From Costus lasius (Eukaryota > Streptophyta > Magnoliopsida > Zingiberales > Costaceae), in the NCBI GenBank assembly GCA_027563935.2, contig CM050449.1:45730507-45794506 (forward strand): a DNA stretch of 64,000 nt, given 5' to 3'. Both the position numbers and the translations under genes were made by a program. Of this stretch, positions 1 to 12,516 are shown piece after piece. Within the stretch, counting starts at the first letter, position 1; each line of letters begins with the position of its first letter. The notes under the pieces were generated by a model. It did no database searches, had not been told where the DNA came from, and was given only the letters and a program-made list of their open reading frames with translations.

Positions 1-794
1 AGTCCAATGAAGAAAAGCTAGTGAAGACTTAAGTTAATTAAGGTCTTACTAAGGCTATGGGCTTTTACCACATAAGATACATGCTTTCTTTTATTGTTTA
101 AACATTAGAATTGCATGGTTAGTTTATCTTCTGCTATCACCATAGGAATTGCATGATAGTGAAGAAGATAAAAGACCGTTAAAATCCAACGCTAAAATAT
201 CAAGCTCGTAAGCCTTCTGACGCGAAACCTCACTGTTCTGACTATCGTTGGAGCCGTGTTGTACCCACTCAGTGGGCACGTCCATCTATCTTCAGACGGT
301 GCGGGATTACACCTGCATGTTACAGAGTAGGGATTTATCCCTTCTCGTTGCTCAGCATAGCACGTGGTGGTCCAGGGAGTAGGTCGGGTCAGCTTTACCA
401 TGTAGGCTACATATGTGGCGCATATGGTAGCACATGGAGGCAGCCATCTGTGGGGTCAGAGATTGTGTTGTACCAACTCAGTTGGCACAGTCTGCTAGAT
501 TGCCCAGATGAAGGGGAATCGCACGGGTTGGCGATTGGCTGGGACAGCCTACCAGAGATTAGTGCTTGTACTCTCTGTGCATCTTATCTCGCCTGAGCGG
601 GACGCGGAGACCAAGTATGAAATCTGGATCCCATCTCACTAAAAGAGTACTACTCTTTCGGGCTGTTTTGCTGGATTTTTCAGCCAGATAAAATAGTGAG
701 AAAAAGAATCTTTCTTAAGTCCTGATTGATTCTTAGCATTGATACTGACCTTGCTGTTCTTGCAATGTTGTAGATTCCTGCAGCAACGAACACC
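1..794 (+). other. Untranslated leader of copia element 1 (partial)
   Basis: Non-coding leader between the primer site (off window) and the gag start. It aligns throughout with the leaders of elements 7 and 8 and, reversed, with those of 2, 3, 5 and 6. Just upstream of gag it holds intron-like signals: a GTATGA donor-like site at 615, the branch-like TACTGAC and a pyrimidine-rich run ending in GTAG at 773. Short reading frames here are not conserved as proteins. Confidence 0.85.
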
Positions 795-3700
795 ATGAAC
801 TTCAATGTGCGATCCCTACTGGAAAGGGAGAAGTTTGCTGGGACGAACTTCTCTGACTGGTTCGGACACCTTAAGATCGTTCTTAAGGCAGAGAGGAAAC
901 TGTATGTCCTCGAGACGGCGATACCGCCTCAGCCCGCTCCGAACGCCGCAAGGGCGGTTTGGGAAGCCTATGAAAAGCACGTCAATGATAGCATTGATGT
1001 CGCTTGCCTGATGCTAGCGTCTATGACGCCACCGCTGCAGCGTCAGCATGAGGATATGTCTGCTATAGACATGATAGCAAACCTCAAGATGTTGTATGCT
1101 GCACAGGCGAGGACAGAACGCTATAATCTGACAAAGCTTTTCTTTCAGAGCAAACTGGCTGAAGGGAGCCCAGTGGGAGCTCACGTGCTCAAGATGATTG
1201 GGCACAAGGAAGCTCTAGAGAAACTGGGGCATACCATCAATCAGGAGCTCGCTGTAGATATTATTCTGCAGTCTCTCCCGCCTTCATTCGACGCGTTCAT
1301 CATTAACTTTAATATGAACAAAATCGATTGTACTCCGGCAAAGCTGCTGAATATGCTCTTGACTACTGAGGAAACTCTGAAGGGAAAGCCTTCGACCTCT
1401 GTCTTAATGGTTCCTACAAGGAACAAGAAGAAGGGGAAGAAGGGCAAAGCCCCTGTCAAGAGCTACAGCAAGGCTCTGAAGCAAAAGGTAAAGCGGTCCA
1501 AGGAATACAGATGTTTCCACTGTGGCCAGCTGGGTCACTGGAAAAAGGACTGTAAAGCGCTCCAAGGAGATAAGAGGGGAAGCTTCGCTTCTGGCTCAGG
1601 TATTTATGTGACTGAGGTCATGTTTTCTTCTTCTATATCATGGGTGTTGGACACTGCATGTGGAGTTCACATTTGTTCAAATGTACAGGAACTCAAGAGA
1701 AGAAGGCAGGTGGGACAGCATGAGGTGGACCTACGCGTTGGAAACGGGGCACGGGTTGCTGCTGTTGCTGTAGGAGACTATTTCATTTCTTTACCATCTG
1801 GAATTGTATTGGAACTAGATAATTGTTATTTTGTTCCCAGTATTACTAAAAATATTATCTCCATTCCTGCTCTTGTCAGGAAGGGATTTTCCTTTGAATG
1901 CAATATTTCAAAGTGTGTCTTATCTTATGATAATATTGTTTATGCAACTGGTTCAATTAACAATGGGTTATACATGTTGGACATGGAATGTTCTATACAG
2001 AAAATTGATATTAAGAAAGCCAAGAATGCTGATGACAGCACCTTGCTATGGCATAGTCGTTTAGGCCATATTAACGAGAAACGCATTAAGCGGTTGCATG
2101 ATCATGGACTGCTGGGATCATTCTCCTACAAGGAGATTGATACATGCAAAGCTTGTTTAATGGGCAAAATGACGAAGTCACCTTTTCCTAACAAAGGACA
2201 AAGGGCTTCAGGTTTACTTGACCTTATACACACTGATGTGTGTGGGCCATTTAGTAAACATGCCAGAGGTGGCTATTTGTACTTCATTACCTTTACTGAT
2301 GATTTCAGTAGATATGGGTATGTCTTTTTAATGAGACATAAAAGTGAATCTTTTGACAAGTTCAAAGAGTTCAAGAATGAAGTACAGAATCAGCTAGGCC
2401 GAAATATCAAGGCACTTCGCTCAGATCGAGGTGGAGAATACTTGAGTCATGCGTTTACTGACTATCTAAAGGAGTGTGGGATTATCTCACAGCTCACTCC
2501 GCCAGGAACACCGCAATGGAATGGTGTATCCGAGAGGAGAAACAGAACGTTACTTGATATGGTTCGTTCTATGATGAGTCAGGCTACTCTTCCTTACTCC
2601 TTTTGGGGTTTTGCACTGGAAACAGCTGCAAAGGTACTAAACCGAGTGCCATCCAAGGCAGTTTCAAAGACGCCATATGAGTTATGGTATGGGAAACAGC
2701 CAAGCTTGACATTTATCAGGATCTGGGGCTGCGAGGCTTATGTGAAAAAGCTCGCCTCTGGGAAACTAGAGAGCAGATCTGAGAAATGCATCTTTGTCGG
2801 TTACCCTAAGGAAACTAAGGGTTATTATTTCTACGATCCCAAAGAGAACAAGGTTTTTGTTGCTCGGACGGCCATATTTCTTGAGAAGGAGTTTCTTCTG
2901 CAAGAGGCCAGTGGGAGAGAAATAAAACTGGATGAGAATCCAGAGGAAGGACAAAGTGCTCAAGCAGAGTTGGATGAGCCTGAGCCGGTAGAATAGGTTA
3001 CTGAACAACCTGAGGCTCAGATATCACGGGAACCGCGGAGATCGGGAAGGATCCATCGACAGCCTGAGCGCTATGACGGAGTCTACATCATTGATAATGA
3101 TGAACCCCTCACTTATGCGGATGCGGTCAGTGCACCGGAATCAGCGAGATGGCTTGAAGCTATGCGCGCCGAGATGGACTCCATGTCAGATAACCAAGTT
3201 TGGGATTTGGTTGATCCGCCTCCGGGAGTTATCCCTATAGGCTGTAAATGGATCTTCAAGAAGAAGATTGACATGGATGGTAACGTAGTTACCTATAAAG
3301 GCAGGCTAGTTGCGAAAGGTTTCAAACAAATCTACGGGATAGATTATGATGAAACTTTCTCACCTGTAGCTATGTTTAAGTCTATTCGGATTCTTTTCGC
3401 GATAGCTGCATATTATGATTATGAGATTTGGCAAATGGATGTGAAAACAGCTTTCCTTAATGGAAATCTGGATGAGGATGTGTATATGACACAACCAGAA
3501 GGTTTCACTAATCCATCAAATCGTCATAAGATATGCAAGTTAAAGAAGTCTATTTATGGACTTAAACAAGCATCAAGAAGCTGGAATATTCGTTTTGATG
3601 AATCAGTCAGTGAGTTTGGTTTCATCAAGAACGAGGATGACCCGTGTGTATATAAGAGGTTTAGTGGGAGCGTGATTACTTTCCTAGTCCTCTACGTCGA

Positions 3701-4676
3701 TGATATCTTGATCATTGGAAATGACATTCCTGAAATGCATGCCGTTAAGGCATGGTTAAGGAAATGTTTCCAGATGAAAGATTTAGGAGAAGCAGCCTAT
3801 GTATTAGGTGTGAAGATCTACAGGGATAGATCTAAGAGGCTTCTCGGGTTGTGCCAGAGTACTTACATCGATAAAGTCCTGGAGAGATTTCATTTAGAGA
3901 ATTCTAAACGAGGATATCTTCCAGTCAGACATGGTCTGAATCTTTCGAAGAGTCAGTGTCCACAAACACAGACTGAGAAAGATGAAATGGACAATACGCC
4001 TTATGCTTCGGCTATTGGATCCATTATGTATGCGATGTTGTGTACTCGCCCAGACGTCGCTTACGGGTTAAGCGTGACCAGTCGGTTCCAAAGTAATCCA
4101 GGTATGGCGCACTGGATTGCAGTCAAGAACATTTTAAAATATCTGCGGAGGACCAAAGATATGTTCTTGATATATGGTGGTCAGGAAGAACTCAGTATTG
4201 AAGGATATACTGATGCTTCGTTCCAGTCAGACCAGGATGATTTCCAATCGCAATCAGGCTATGTTTTTAGCTTGAATGGAGGAGCAGTGGTGTGGAAGAG
4301 TTTCAAACAGTCAACTGTTGCTGATTCCACAACAGAAGCCGAGTATGTTGCAGCCTCGGAAGCATCCAAGGAGGCAGTGTGGATTCGTAAGTTCGTGAGA
4401 CAACTTGGTGTTGTTCCTTCAAGTGCAGATCCTTTGGTTATCTTCTGTGATAACACTGGAGCAATCGCACAAGCAAAGGAACCACGGTCGCACCAGAAGT
4501 CCAAGCACATACAGAGACGGTTTCAATTGATCAGGGAGATCATTGATCGTGGCGAGATCAAAGTCTGCAAGGTTCATACAGATGACAATCTGGCAGACCC
4601 GCTTACTAAGCCTCTGGCGCAGCAGAAGCATGAGAAGCACTGTAATAATATGGGTTTGAGATTTCTCAACCATTAG
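795..4676 (+). pseudogene. gag-pol: Copia gag-pol polyprotein, element 1, one amber stop
   Basis: Single-frame Gag-Pol polyprotein that packages element RNA and makes and integrates its cDNA. Seen in order: Gag; CX2CX4HX4C zinc knuckle at residues 240-253; protease motif DTA at 286-288; integrase zinc site H420, H425, C451, C454 and catalytic D481, D544, E580 (35 residues between the last two); reverse transcriptase YVDD at 967-970; RNase H D1140, E1181, D1219. Frame length is 1,294 codons, like its relatives. The only break is TAG at 2994-2996, between integrase and reverse transcriptase, where other copies read CAG. The start ATGAACTTCAATG matches the ATGAGCTTCAATG of other copies. The Angela/BARE assignment rests on recognising the RT/RNase H motifs, without a search. 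Confidence 0.95.
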
Positions 4677-4696
4677 ATTAAGTGCAAGTGGGAGAT

Positions 4697-6364
4697 TGTT
4701 GGGGTATGCCCTTAAGACTAATGTTTGAGGTCTTGGGATTGTAACAGTATCATGTAATAAACTGTTATGTTTATAAAGGCATGGTTGTTATTCAGTTAGC
4801 TACATTGTCTGCTGCAATATATGTTCTTCTGAATAATGTCTCAAAGCTGTTCAGCTAGGCTGACATGCAGTTATGTCCTTAGTCGATGTATCTTGGTGAA
4901 CATGAGACAGCCTTGATATGGTTAAGACTAATATGTGTTCTAGTCTTATAGGATGCTTCGAGCATGGAATAAGATGTAGACTCATGGGTACATTGGATGT
5001 ACTGGACAGACCCTACTAGGATATTCAATTGTTTGTCACAATGTGAATAATCCTTGAATATGACAAGTGGCACATTTCCTCTGACTTGAGATCACTTGTG
5101 TTTCTAAATGATGATTGTCATTGTTTTGAGGTAGTTCAATATCATTTGAAACATAATGATTATAAACTATCTTGGATGGTGAGCTTGAGTCATGTTAGGG
5201 CACTAGTGATAGACATAGGATTGCCATCTCCTTGTTTAAGGAGTGTGATGTTCTTAAGGGGCCCCCTGGATGAGATGATTGAGAAAGTGTATGGCCATAC
5301 CCAGGTGACTATGTTCATCTGATCTAATCATGCTCATCATATTGGAGATACAAGCTTGACAGGCTTGTCCAATAAAGAACATCCAGTGGCAAAGGAAATA
5401 TGTATGCTTTGTGAGTTGATTCACACTTGTGCTGTTTATGGGTGTAGTCTTGGAAGACTCTTTCCTTTATATCGGGAGACAGTGATGTGTTGCTAGATAC
5501 TCCTCACTGATCGTGATAACGTGAGTTATCGTTACCGACATTTAAAGGAAGCCCTCAGGGTCGCACAATTTGATGATATGGCTTACTTAAGTCAGATCGT
5601 ATGGACTGAATTGTTTGGGTTCAGTTTAAAGGGATTTAATCTCTGATTGTAAGTGAGATCTGGTTTGATCATGTTTGATTGATTGGGGCTTGAGATCGGT
5701 AAGCTTCGATCGAGAGAATGGATGCTGGATCGGTGAGATCAGGAGCATCGAGAGATCAACGGTCAGATCAAGTACCTTAGGGTTTAATGTGATCTGGACT
5801 AATTGCTTGGGTTAATTGGTCTATGAACCAGACCTAATTGAACCGGCTCTAGATATGAGCGCTTGGTTCAAAGTAGAGAGAAAAATGCGATTGGTTCATG
5901 AGCGCATGAACACATGATCGCATAAAAGAGAGGTTGGCTATTTTTAGTAACCACGCCTCCATGTCTTGAGTGGAGCGCATCTCTTGTCGTCTCAACCCCC
6001 CCTATTCTCGTCGCTCTCGTGTGTGGAACTTTTGTTCACGCCTTAGAGACTCGAGGATCAAGGAAGCAAGAACTCTCTCTTCCCTTCAAACGATCAAGAC
6101 ACCTTGGACGATCCTTGCTAGCACAAGGAGCATCAAGGAAGGAGCACATCTTCATCTTGTGTGCGAGACTTTGGAGAAGAGGCGCTTGCAACTTTTGCTT
6201 CCAAGGCGCCATCTAGAAATGGCTATGGTATGAATCATTTTTATTCATGCAGAGTTTATAAGTTGATCATAATACATGCTAAGCGATTTGAAAGCCCTAG
6301 ATTCCGCTAGTTTTTGTTGCGCCTCCTGTTAGGGTTTTCGCCCCCCTTGTATGGGGTTCTTTCA
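4697..6364 (+). repeat. 3' LTR of copia element 1
   Basis: Complete 1,668 bp LTR, TGTTGGGGTATGCC to TTCTTTCA, directly after the polypurine tract. It contains the perfect inverted repeat AGTCTT-GG-AAGACT (5446-5459), the hairpin GATAAC-GTGA-GTTATC (5515-5530), and a C-run/G-run pair near its 3' terminus. The conserved 60-80 codon frames inside it recur only because LTRs recur; I do not treat them as genes. Confidence 0.95.
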
Positions 6365-6798
6365 CCTCAAAACAATGACAATCATCATTTAGAAACACAA
6401 GTGATCTCAAGTCAGAGGACATGTGCCACTTGTTGCAATCAAGGATTATTCACATTGTGACAAGCAATTGAATATCCTAGTAGGGTCTGTCCAGTACATC
6501 CAATGTACCCATGAGTCTACATCTTATTCCATGCTCGAAGCATCCTATAAGATTAGAACACATATTAGTCTCAATCATATCAAGGCTGTCTCATATTCAC
6601 CAAGATATCTCGACTAAGGACATATAGCATGTCAGCCTAGCTGAACAGCTTTGAGACATTATTCAGAAGCACACTTATTGCTGCAGACTATGTAACAAAC
6701 TGAATAACAACCATTGCCTTTATAAACTTAAGAGTTTATACATGATACTAAAAGAATCCCAAGGCCTCAAACATTAGCCTTAAGGGCATACCCCAACA
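6365..6798 (-). repeat. 3' LTR remnant of copia element 2
   Basis: The 434 bp U3-side part of a minus-strand LTR, ending in CCCCAACA (reverse of TGTTGGGG) directly before the reversed polypurine tract. It starts abruptly at the end of the element 1 LTR. It matches 13768-14201 with three mismatches. Confidence 0.93.
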
Positions 6799-6818
6799 AT
6801 CTCCCACTTGCACTTAAT

Positions 6819-9800
6819 CTAATGGTTGAGAAATCTCAAACCCATATTATTACAGTGCTTCTCATGCTTCTGCTGCGCCAGAGGCTTGGTAAACGGGTCA
6901 GCCAGATTGTCATCTGTATGAACCTTGCAGACTTTGATCTCACCACGATCAATGATCTCCCGGATCAAGTGAAACCGTCCATGTATGTGCTTGGACTTCT
7001 GGTGCGACCGTGGTTCCTTTGCTTGTGCGATTGCTCCAGTGTTATCACAAAAGATAACCAAAGGATCTGCACTCGAAGGAACAACACCAAGTTCTTGAAC
7101 GAACTTGCGAATCCACACTGCCTCCTTGGATGCTTCCGAGGCTGCAACATACTCGGCTTCTGTTGTGGAATCAGCAACAATAGACTGTTTGAAACTTTTC
7201 CACACCACTGCTCCTCCATTCAAGCTAAAAACATAGCCTGATTGCGATCGGAAATCATCCTGGTCCGATTGGAATGAAGCGTCAGTATATCCTTCTATAC
7301 TGAGTTCTTCCTGACCACCATATACCAAGAACATATCTTTGGTCCTCCGCAGATATTTTAAAATGGTCGTGACTGCAATCCAGTGCGCCTGACCTAGATT
7401 ACTTTGGAATCGACTAGTCACGCTTAACCCGTAAGCGACGTCTGGGCGAGTACACAACATCACATACATAATGGACCCAATAGCCGAAGCATAAGGCGTA
7501 TTGTCCATTTCATCTTTCTTAGTCTGTGTTTGTGGACACTGACTCTTTGAAAGATTCAGACCATGTCTGACTGGAAGATATCCTCTTTTAGAATTCTCTA
7601 AATGGAATCTCTCCAGGACTTTATCGATGTAAGTACTCTGGCACAGCCCGAGAAGCCTCTTAGATCTATCCCTGTAGATCTTCACACCTAATACATAGGC
7701 TGCTTCTCCTAGATCTTTCATCTGGAAACATTTTCTTAACCATGCTTTAACAGCATGCAGTTCAGGAATATCGTTTCCAATGATTAAGATATCATCGACG
7801 TAGAGGACTAGGAAAGTAATCACGCTCCCACTAAACCTCTTATATACACACGGGTCATCTTCATTCTTGATGAAACCAAACTCAGAGATTGATTCATCAA
7901 AACGAATATTCCAGCTCCTAGATGCTTGTTTAAGTCCATAAATGGACTTCTTTAACTTGCATATTTTATGACGATCTGATGGATTAGTGAAACCTTCAGG
8001 TTGTGTCATATACACATCCTCATCCAGTTTTCCATTAAGGAAAGCCGTCTTCACATCCATCTGCCAGATCTCATAATCGTAATATGCTCCTATCGCGAGA
8101 ATAATCCGAATAGACTTGAACATGGCTACAGGAGAGAAAGTTTCATCATAATCTATCCCGTAGATTTGTTTGAAACCTTTCGCAACTAGCCTGCCTTTAT
8201 AGGTAACCACGTTACCATCCATGTCTATCTTCTTCTTGAAGATCCATTTACAGCCTATAGGGATAACTCCCGGAGGCGGATCAACCAAATCCCAGACTTG
8301 ATTATCTGACATGGAGTCCATCTCGGCTCGCATAGCTTCAAGCCATCTCGCTGACTCCGGTTCACTGACCGCATCCGCATAAGTAAGGGGTTCATCATGA
8401 TCAATGATGTAGACTCCGTCATAGCGCTCAGGCTGTCGACGGATCCTTCCCGATCTTCGCGGTTCCCGTGATATCTGAGCCTCAGGTTGTTCAATAACCT
8501 GTTCTACCGGCTCAGGCTCATCCAACTGTGCTTGACTACTTTGTCCTTCCTCTGGATTCTCATCCAGCTGTATTTCTCTCCCACTGGCCTCTTGCAGAAG
8601 AAACTCCTTCTCAAGAAAAATGGCCGTCCGAGCAACAAATACCTTGTTCTCTTTGGAATCGTAGAAATAATAACCCTTAGTTTCCTTAGGGTAACTGACA
8701 AAGATGCATTTATCAGATCTGCTCTCTAGTTTCCCAGAGGCGAGCTTTTTGACATAAGCCTCGCAACCCCAGATCTTAATAAATGTCAAGCTCGGCTGTT
8801 TCCCATACCATAATTCGTATGGAGTCTTTGAAACTGCCTTGGATGGCACTCGGTTTAGTACCTTTGCAGCTGTTTCCAGTGCAAATCCCCAAAAGGAGTA
8901 AGGTAGAGTAGCCTGACTCATCATAGAACGAACCATATCCAGTAAGGTTCTGTTCCTCCTCTCGGACACACCATTCCATTGCGGTGTTCCTGGCGGAGTG
9001 AGCTGTGAGATAATCCCACACTCCTTCAGATAGTCAGTAAATTCTCGACTTAGGTATTCTCCACCTCGATCAGAACGAAGTGCCTTGATATTTCGGCCTA
9101 GCTGATTCTGTACTTCATTTTTGAACTCTTTGAATTTGTCAAAAGATTCACTTTTATGTCTCATTAGATAGACATACCCATATCTACTGAAATCATCAGT
9201 AAAGGTAATGAAGTATGAATAGCCACCTCTGGCATGTTTACTAAATGGCCCACACACATCACTGTGTATAAGGTCAAGTAAACCTGAAGCCCTTTGACCT
9301 TTGTTAAGAAAAGGAGACTTCGTCATTTTGCCCAATAAACAAGCTTTGCATGTATCAATCTCCTCATAGGAGAATGATCCCAGCAGTCCATGGTCATGCA
9401 ACCGCTTAATGCGTTTCTTGTTAATATGGCCTAAACGACTATGCCATAGCAAGGTGCTGTCATCAGAATACTTGGCTTTCTTATTATCAATATTTTGTAT
9501 AGAACATTCCATGTCCAACATGAATAACCCATTGTTAATTGACCCAGTAGCATAAACAATATTATCAAGAGAAAGATAACACTTTGAAGTCTTGCATTCA
9601 AAGGAAAACCCCTTCCTGACAAGAGCAGGAATGGAGATAATATTTTTAGTAATGCTTGGTACAAAATAACAATTGTTTAGTTCTAATACAAGTCCAGATG
9701 GTAATGAGATGTAATATTCTCCTACAGCAACAGCAGCAACCCGTGCCCCGTTTCCAACTCGTAGGTCCACCTCATGCTGTCCCACCTGTCTTCTTCTCTT

Positions 9801-10702
9801 GAGTTCCTGTACATTTGAACAAATGTGAACTCCACATGCAGTGTCCAACACCCATGAAATAGAAGAAGAAGATATCATGACTTCAGTCACAAATATACCT
9901 GAGCCAGAAGCGAAACTTCCCTTCTTATCTCCTTGGAGCGCTTTACAGTCCTTTTTCCAGTGACCCAGTTGGCCACAATGGAAACATCTGTATTCCTTCG
10001 ACCGCTTAACCTTCTGATTCAGAGCCTTGTTGTAATTCTTGACAGGGGCTTTGCCCTTCTTCCCCTTCTTCTTGTTCCTTGAAGGAAACATCAAGACAGA
10101 GGTTGAAGGCTTTCCCTTTAGAGTCTCCTCTGTAGTCAAGAGCATATTCAGCAACTCCGCCGGAGTACAGTCGATCTTGTTCATATAAAATTAATAATGA
10201 ACGGATCAAAAGAGGCCGGGAGGGACTGCAGAATAATGTCTACAGCAAGCTCCTGATTGATGGTATGCCCCAGTTTCTCTAGAGCCTCTTTGTGCCCAAT
10301 CATCTTGAGCACATGAGCTCCCACTGGACTCTCTTCAGCCAGTTTGCTCTGAAAGAAAAGCTTGGTCAAATTATAGCGCTCAGTCCTCGCCTGTGCAGCA
10401 TATAGCATCTTGAGGTTCGCTATCATTTCTATAGCAGACATATCCTCATGCTGACGCTGTAGCTGTGGCGTCATAGACGCTAGCATCAAGCAAGCGACAT
10501 CAATGCTATCATTGACATGCTTTTCATAGGCATCCCGAACCGCCCTTGCGGCGTTCGGAGCGGGTTGAGGCGGTATAGCCGTCTCGAGGACATACAGTTT
10601 CCTCTCTGCCTTAAGAACAATCTTAAGGTGTCCGAACCAGTCTGAGAAGTTTGGCCCAGCAAACTTCTCCCTTTCCAGTAGGGATCGCACATTGAAGCTC
10701 AT
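6819..10702 (-). pseudogene. gag-pol: Copia gag-pol, element 2, one frameshift
   Basis: Same polyprotein as element 1, with Gag, CCHC knuckle, DTA protease motif, integrase, YVDD reverse transcriptase and RNase H all present. The frame starts at 10702 (ATGAGCTTC) and is broken once, about residue 173: a T is missing near 10186, where element 6 reads TCATATTAAAATT and this copy TCATATAAAATT. This cuts a 173-residue Gag fragment from a 1,121-residue remainder. The shift lies inside Gag and is absent from elements 1, 3, 6, 7 and 8, so it is damage, not programmed frameshifting. Confidence 0.94.
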
Positions 10703-12516
10703 GGTGTTCGTTGCTGCAGGAATCTACAATAATGCAAGAACAGCAAGGTCAGTATCAATGTTTAGAATCAATCCAGGACTTAAGAAAGATTCTTTTCTCA
10801 CTATTTTATCTGACTGAAAAATCCATTAAAACAGTCCGAAAGAGTAAGACTCTTTTAGTGAGATGGGATCCAGATTTCATACTTGGTCTCCGCGTCCCGC
10901 TCAGGCGAGATAAGATGCACAGAGAGTACAAGCACTAATTTCTGGTAGGCAGTCCCTGCCAATCTCCAACCCATGCGATTCCCCTTCATCTGGGCAATCC
11001 AGCCGACTGTGCCAACTGAGTTGGTACAACACAGTCTCTGATCCCACAGATGGCTGCCTCCATATAGCTAACATATGCCCCATATGTAGCCTACATGGTC
11101 AAGCTGACCTGACCTACTCCCTGGACCACCACGTGCTATGCTGAGCAACGAGAAGCGATAAATCCCTTCCCTGTAACACGCAGGTGTAATCCTGCACCAT
11201 CTGAAGATAGATGGGCGTGCCCACTGAGTGGGTACAACACGGCCCCAACGATAGTCAGAACAGTGAGGTTTCGCGTCAGAAGGCTTACGAGCTTGATATT
11301 TAGTGTTGGATTTTAACGGTCTTTTATCTTCTTAACTATCATGCAAACCCTATGGTGATAGCAGAAGATAAATAAATCATGCAAGTCTAATTATTTAAAC
11401 AATAAAAGAAAGCATGATTATGTTATGTGGTAAAAGCCCATTAACCCTAAGTAAGACCTTAATTTAACTTAAGTCTTCACTTGAGCTCTCCATGGGTCTT
11501 TTGCATCTCATCTGGCCCAACCCAGGGCCCAAGCGCCCACTGCAGCTCAGGTGTGCCCACCAGGTAAATGCGCCTGTCCCAGAGTCGAACCCTAGACCTC
11601 CCACTGGTGAAGCCACTTGCTGCATGCGCCTCTGCCATGTGTGCTTAGTGCTCTTGTCTGATTAAATTACAATTTAATCTATCTAGACAAGTCTAACTCG
11701 CAGGTCAATTACACTTTATAAATTAAATGAAATGTGATGCGCAGATCACAAAAAATTAATTTACAATTTATTAACCAGGCACGCAGGCCCCAGCACAGCA
11801 CACATTAACACGGGCAGGCCACATAAGATTAAATAAACAAGCATATGCTTACAATCAACATGTGATCCATTATGAAAATAAAATTTTGAAAAACCCCATT
11901 GGCATCAATTTTATTTTTCCTTATGTGCCCTACCACCTTACAACGGTCCATTAATAGGGATCCACTCATCATGACTAGTCAGATCCACTGCCCTTGCATG
12001 CACCAAGTCCTAACTGACTTGAGTTGGCCTAATGGTCAACTATGCATGCGCCAAGGGCTGAACAGCCTTCATGAGTTCTGGCAAGCGGGTGTGACCCCGG
12101 GCCTAACTCATGCGCGTTCACTGGTTGTCTCAACCAGACCTCGCTACACGCCCTTGATGCAGTTGACCTATAGCCACCTAATGCTTGCGCATAGGTGCCA
12201 TCTGGTCGACCCATCTAGGCTGTCAGATGGTCTGATCAGACTAGTTGGATCTTAACTAGAGATGACTTCAACCCTACTAACCCGTCTAAGGGTTTATAGT
12301 AGGCGCCACTTAGATCTAATGTTAGTCGCGCATGTCATGAAGTTTTTGAGAAAAACAACAAAGCGCAAACAACCATGCGCTAATGAAACATATATCAAGT
12401 TTCGACATGAATAACTTATATGTGAATTTCGCATGTAATGAAGATCTAAGCTTACAAGGATCACAAAAGGTTAAAGCATTCATAAAATATGCATAAAACG
12501 ATGCTCTGATACCATT
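10703..12516 (-). other. Leader of copia element 2
   Basis: About 1.8 kb non-coding leader. Intron-like signals at 10724-10882 (reversed: GTATGA donor-like start, GTAG end, 159 nt). A Pol III-like box pair lies at 11581-11591 (reverse of GGTTCGACTCT) and 11626-11637 (reverse of TGGCAGAGGCGC). No conserved protein seen. Confidence 0.85.
12503..12514 (-). other. Primer-binding site, element 2 (initiator-Met tRNA)
   Basis: GCTCTGATACCA, the reverse of TGGTATCAGAGC, two bases inside the 5' LTR. This is the usual copia primer site complementary to the 3' end of initiator-Met tRNA, where minus-strand cDNA synthesis starts. Confidence 0.93.

Larger units (their letters stand above)
1..6364 (+). mobile_element. 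Copia element 1 (Angela-type), 5' end outside window
   Basis: Ty1/copia LTR retrotransposon on the plus strand. The window opens about 1 kb into its leader, so the 5' LTR and primer site lie to the left. Visible parts are the leader (1-794), the gag-pol frame (795-4676), a polypurine tract AAGTGGGAGAT at 4686-4696 and the complete 3' LTR (4697-6364). The sequence after the LTR is the interior of a minus-strand LTR of the same family (6365 on), so element 1 inserted antisense into the 3' LTR of element 2. The right-hand target duplication should be CCTCA (6365-6369); its partner is outside the window. Confidence 0.93.

Noticed and set aside
6423..6617. A 62-64 codon frame (MPLVAIKDYSHC-like) recurring in nearly every LTR copy
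   Set aside because: It recurs only because it lies in the repeated LTR. It has no recognisable domain, and the region also reads open on the other strand.
10181..10190. Possible programmed frameshift in Gag of element 2
   Set aside because: Elements 1, 3, 6, 7 and 8 read the same region in one frame with one more base, so a single-base deletion explains it.
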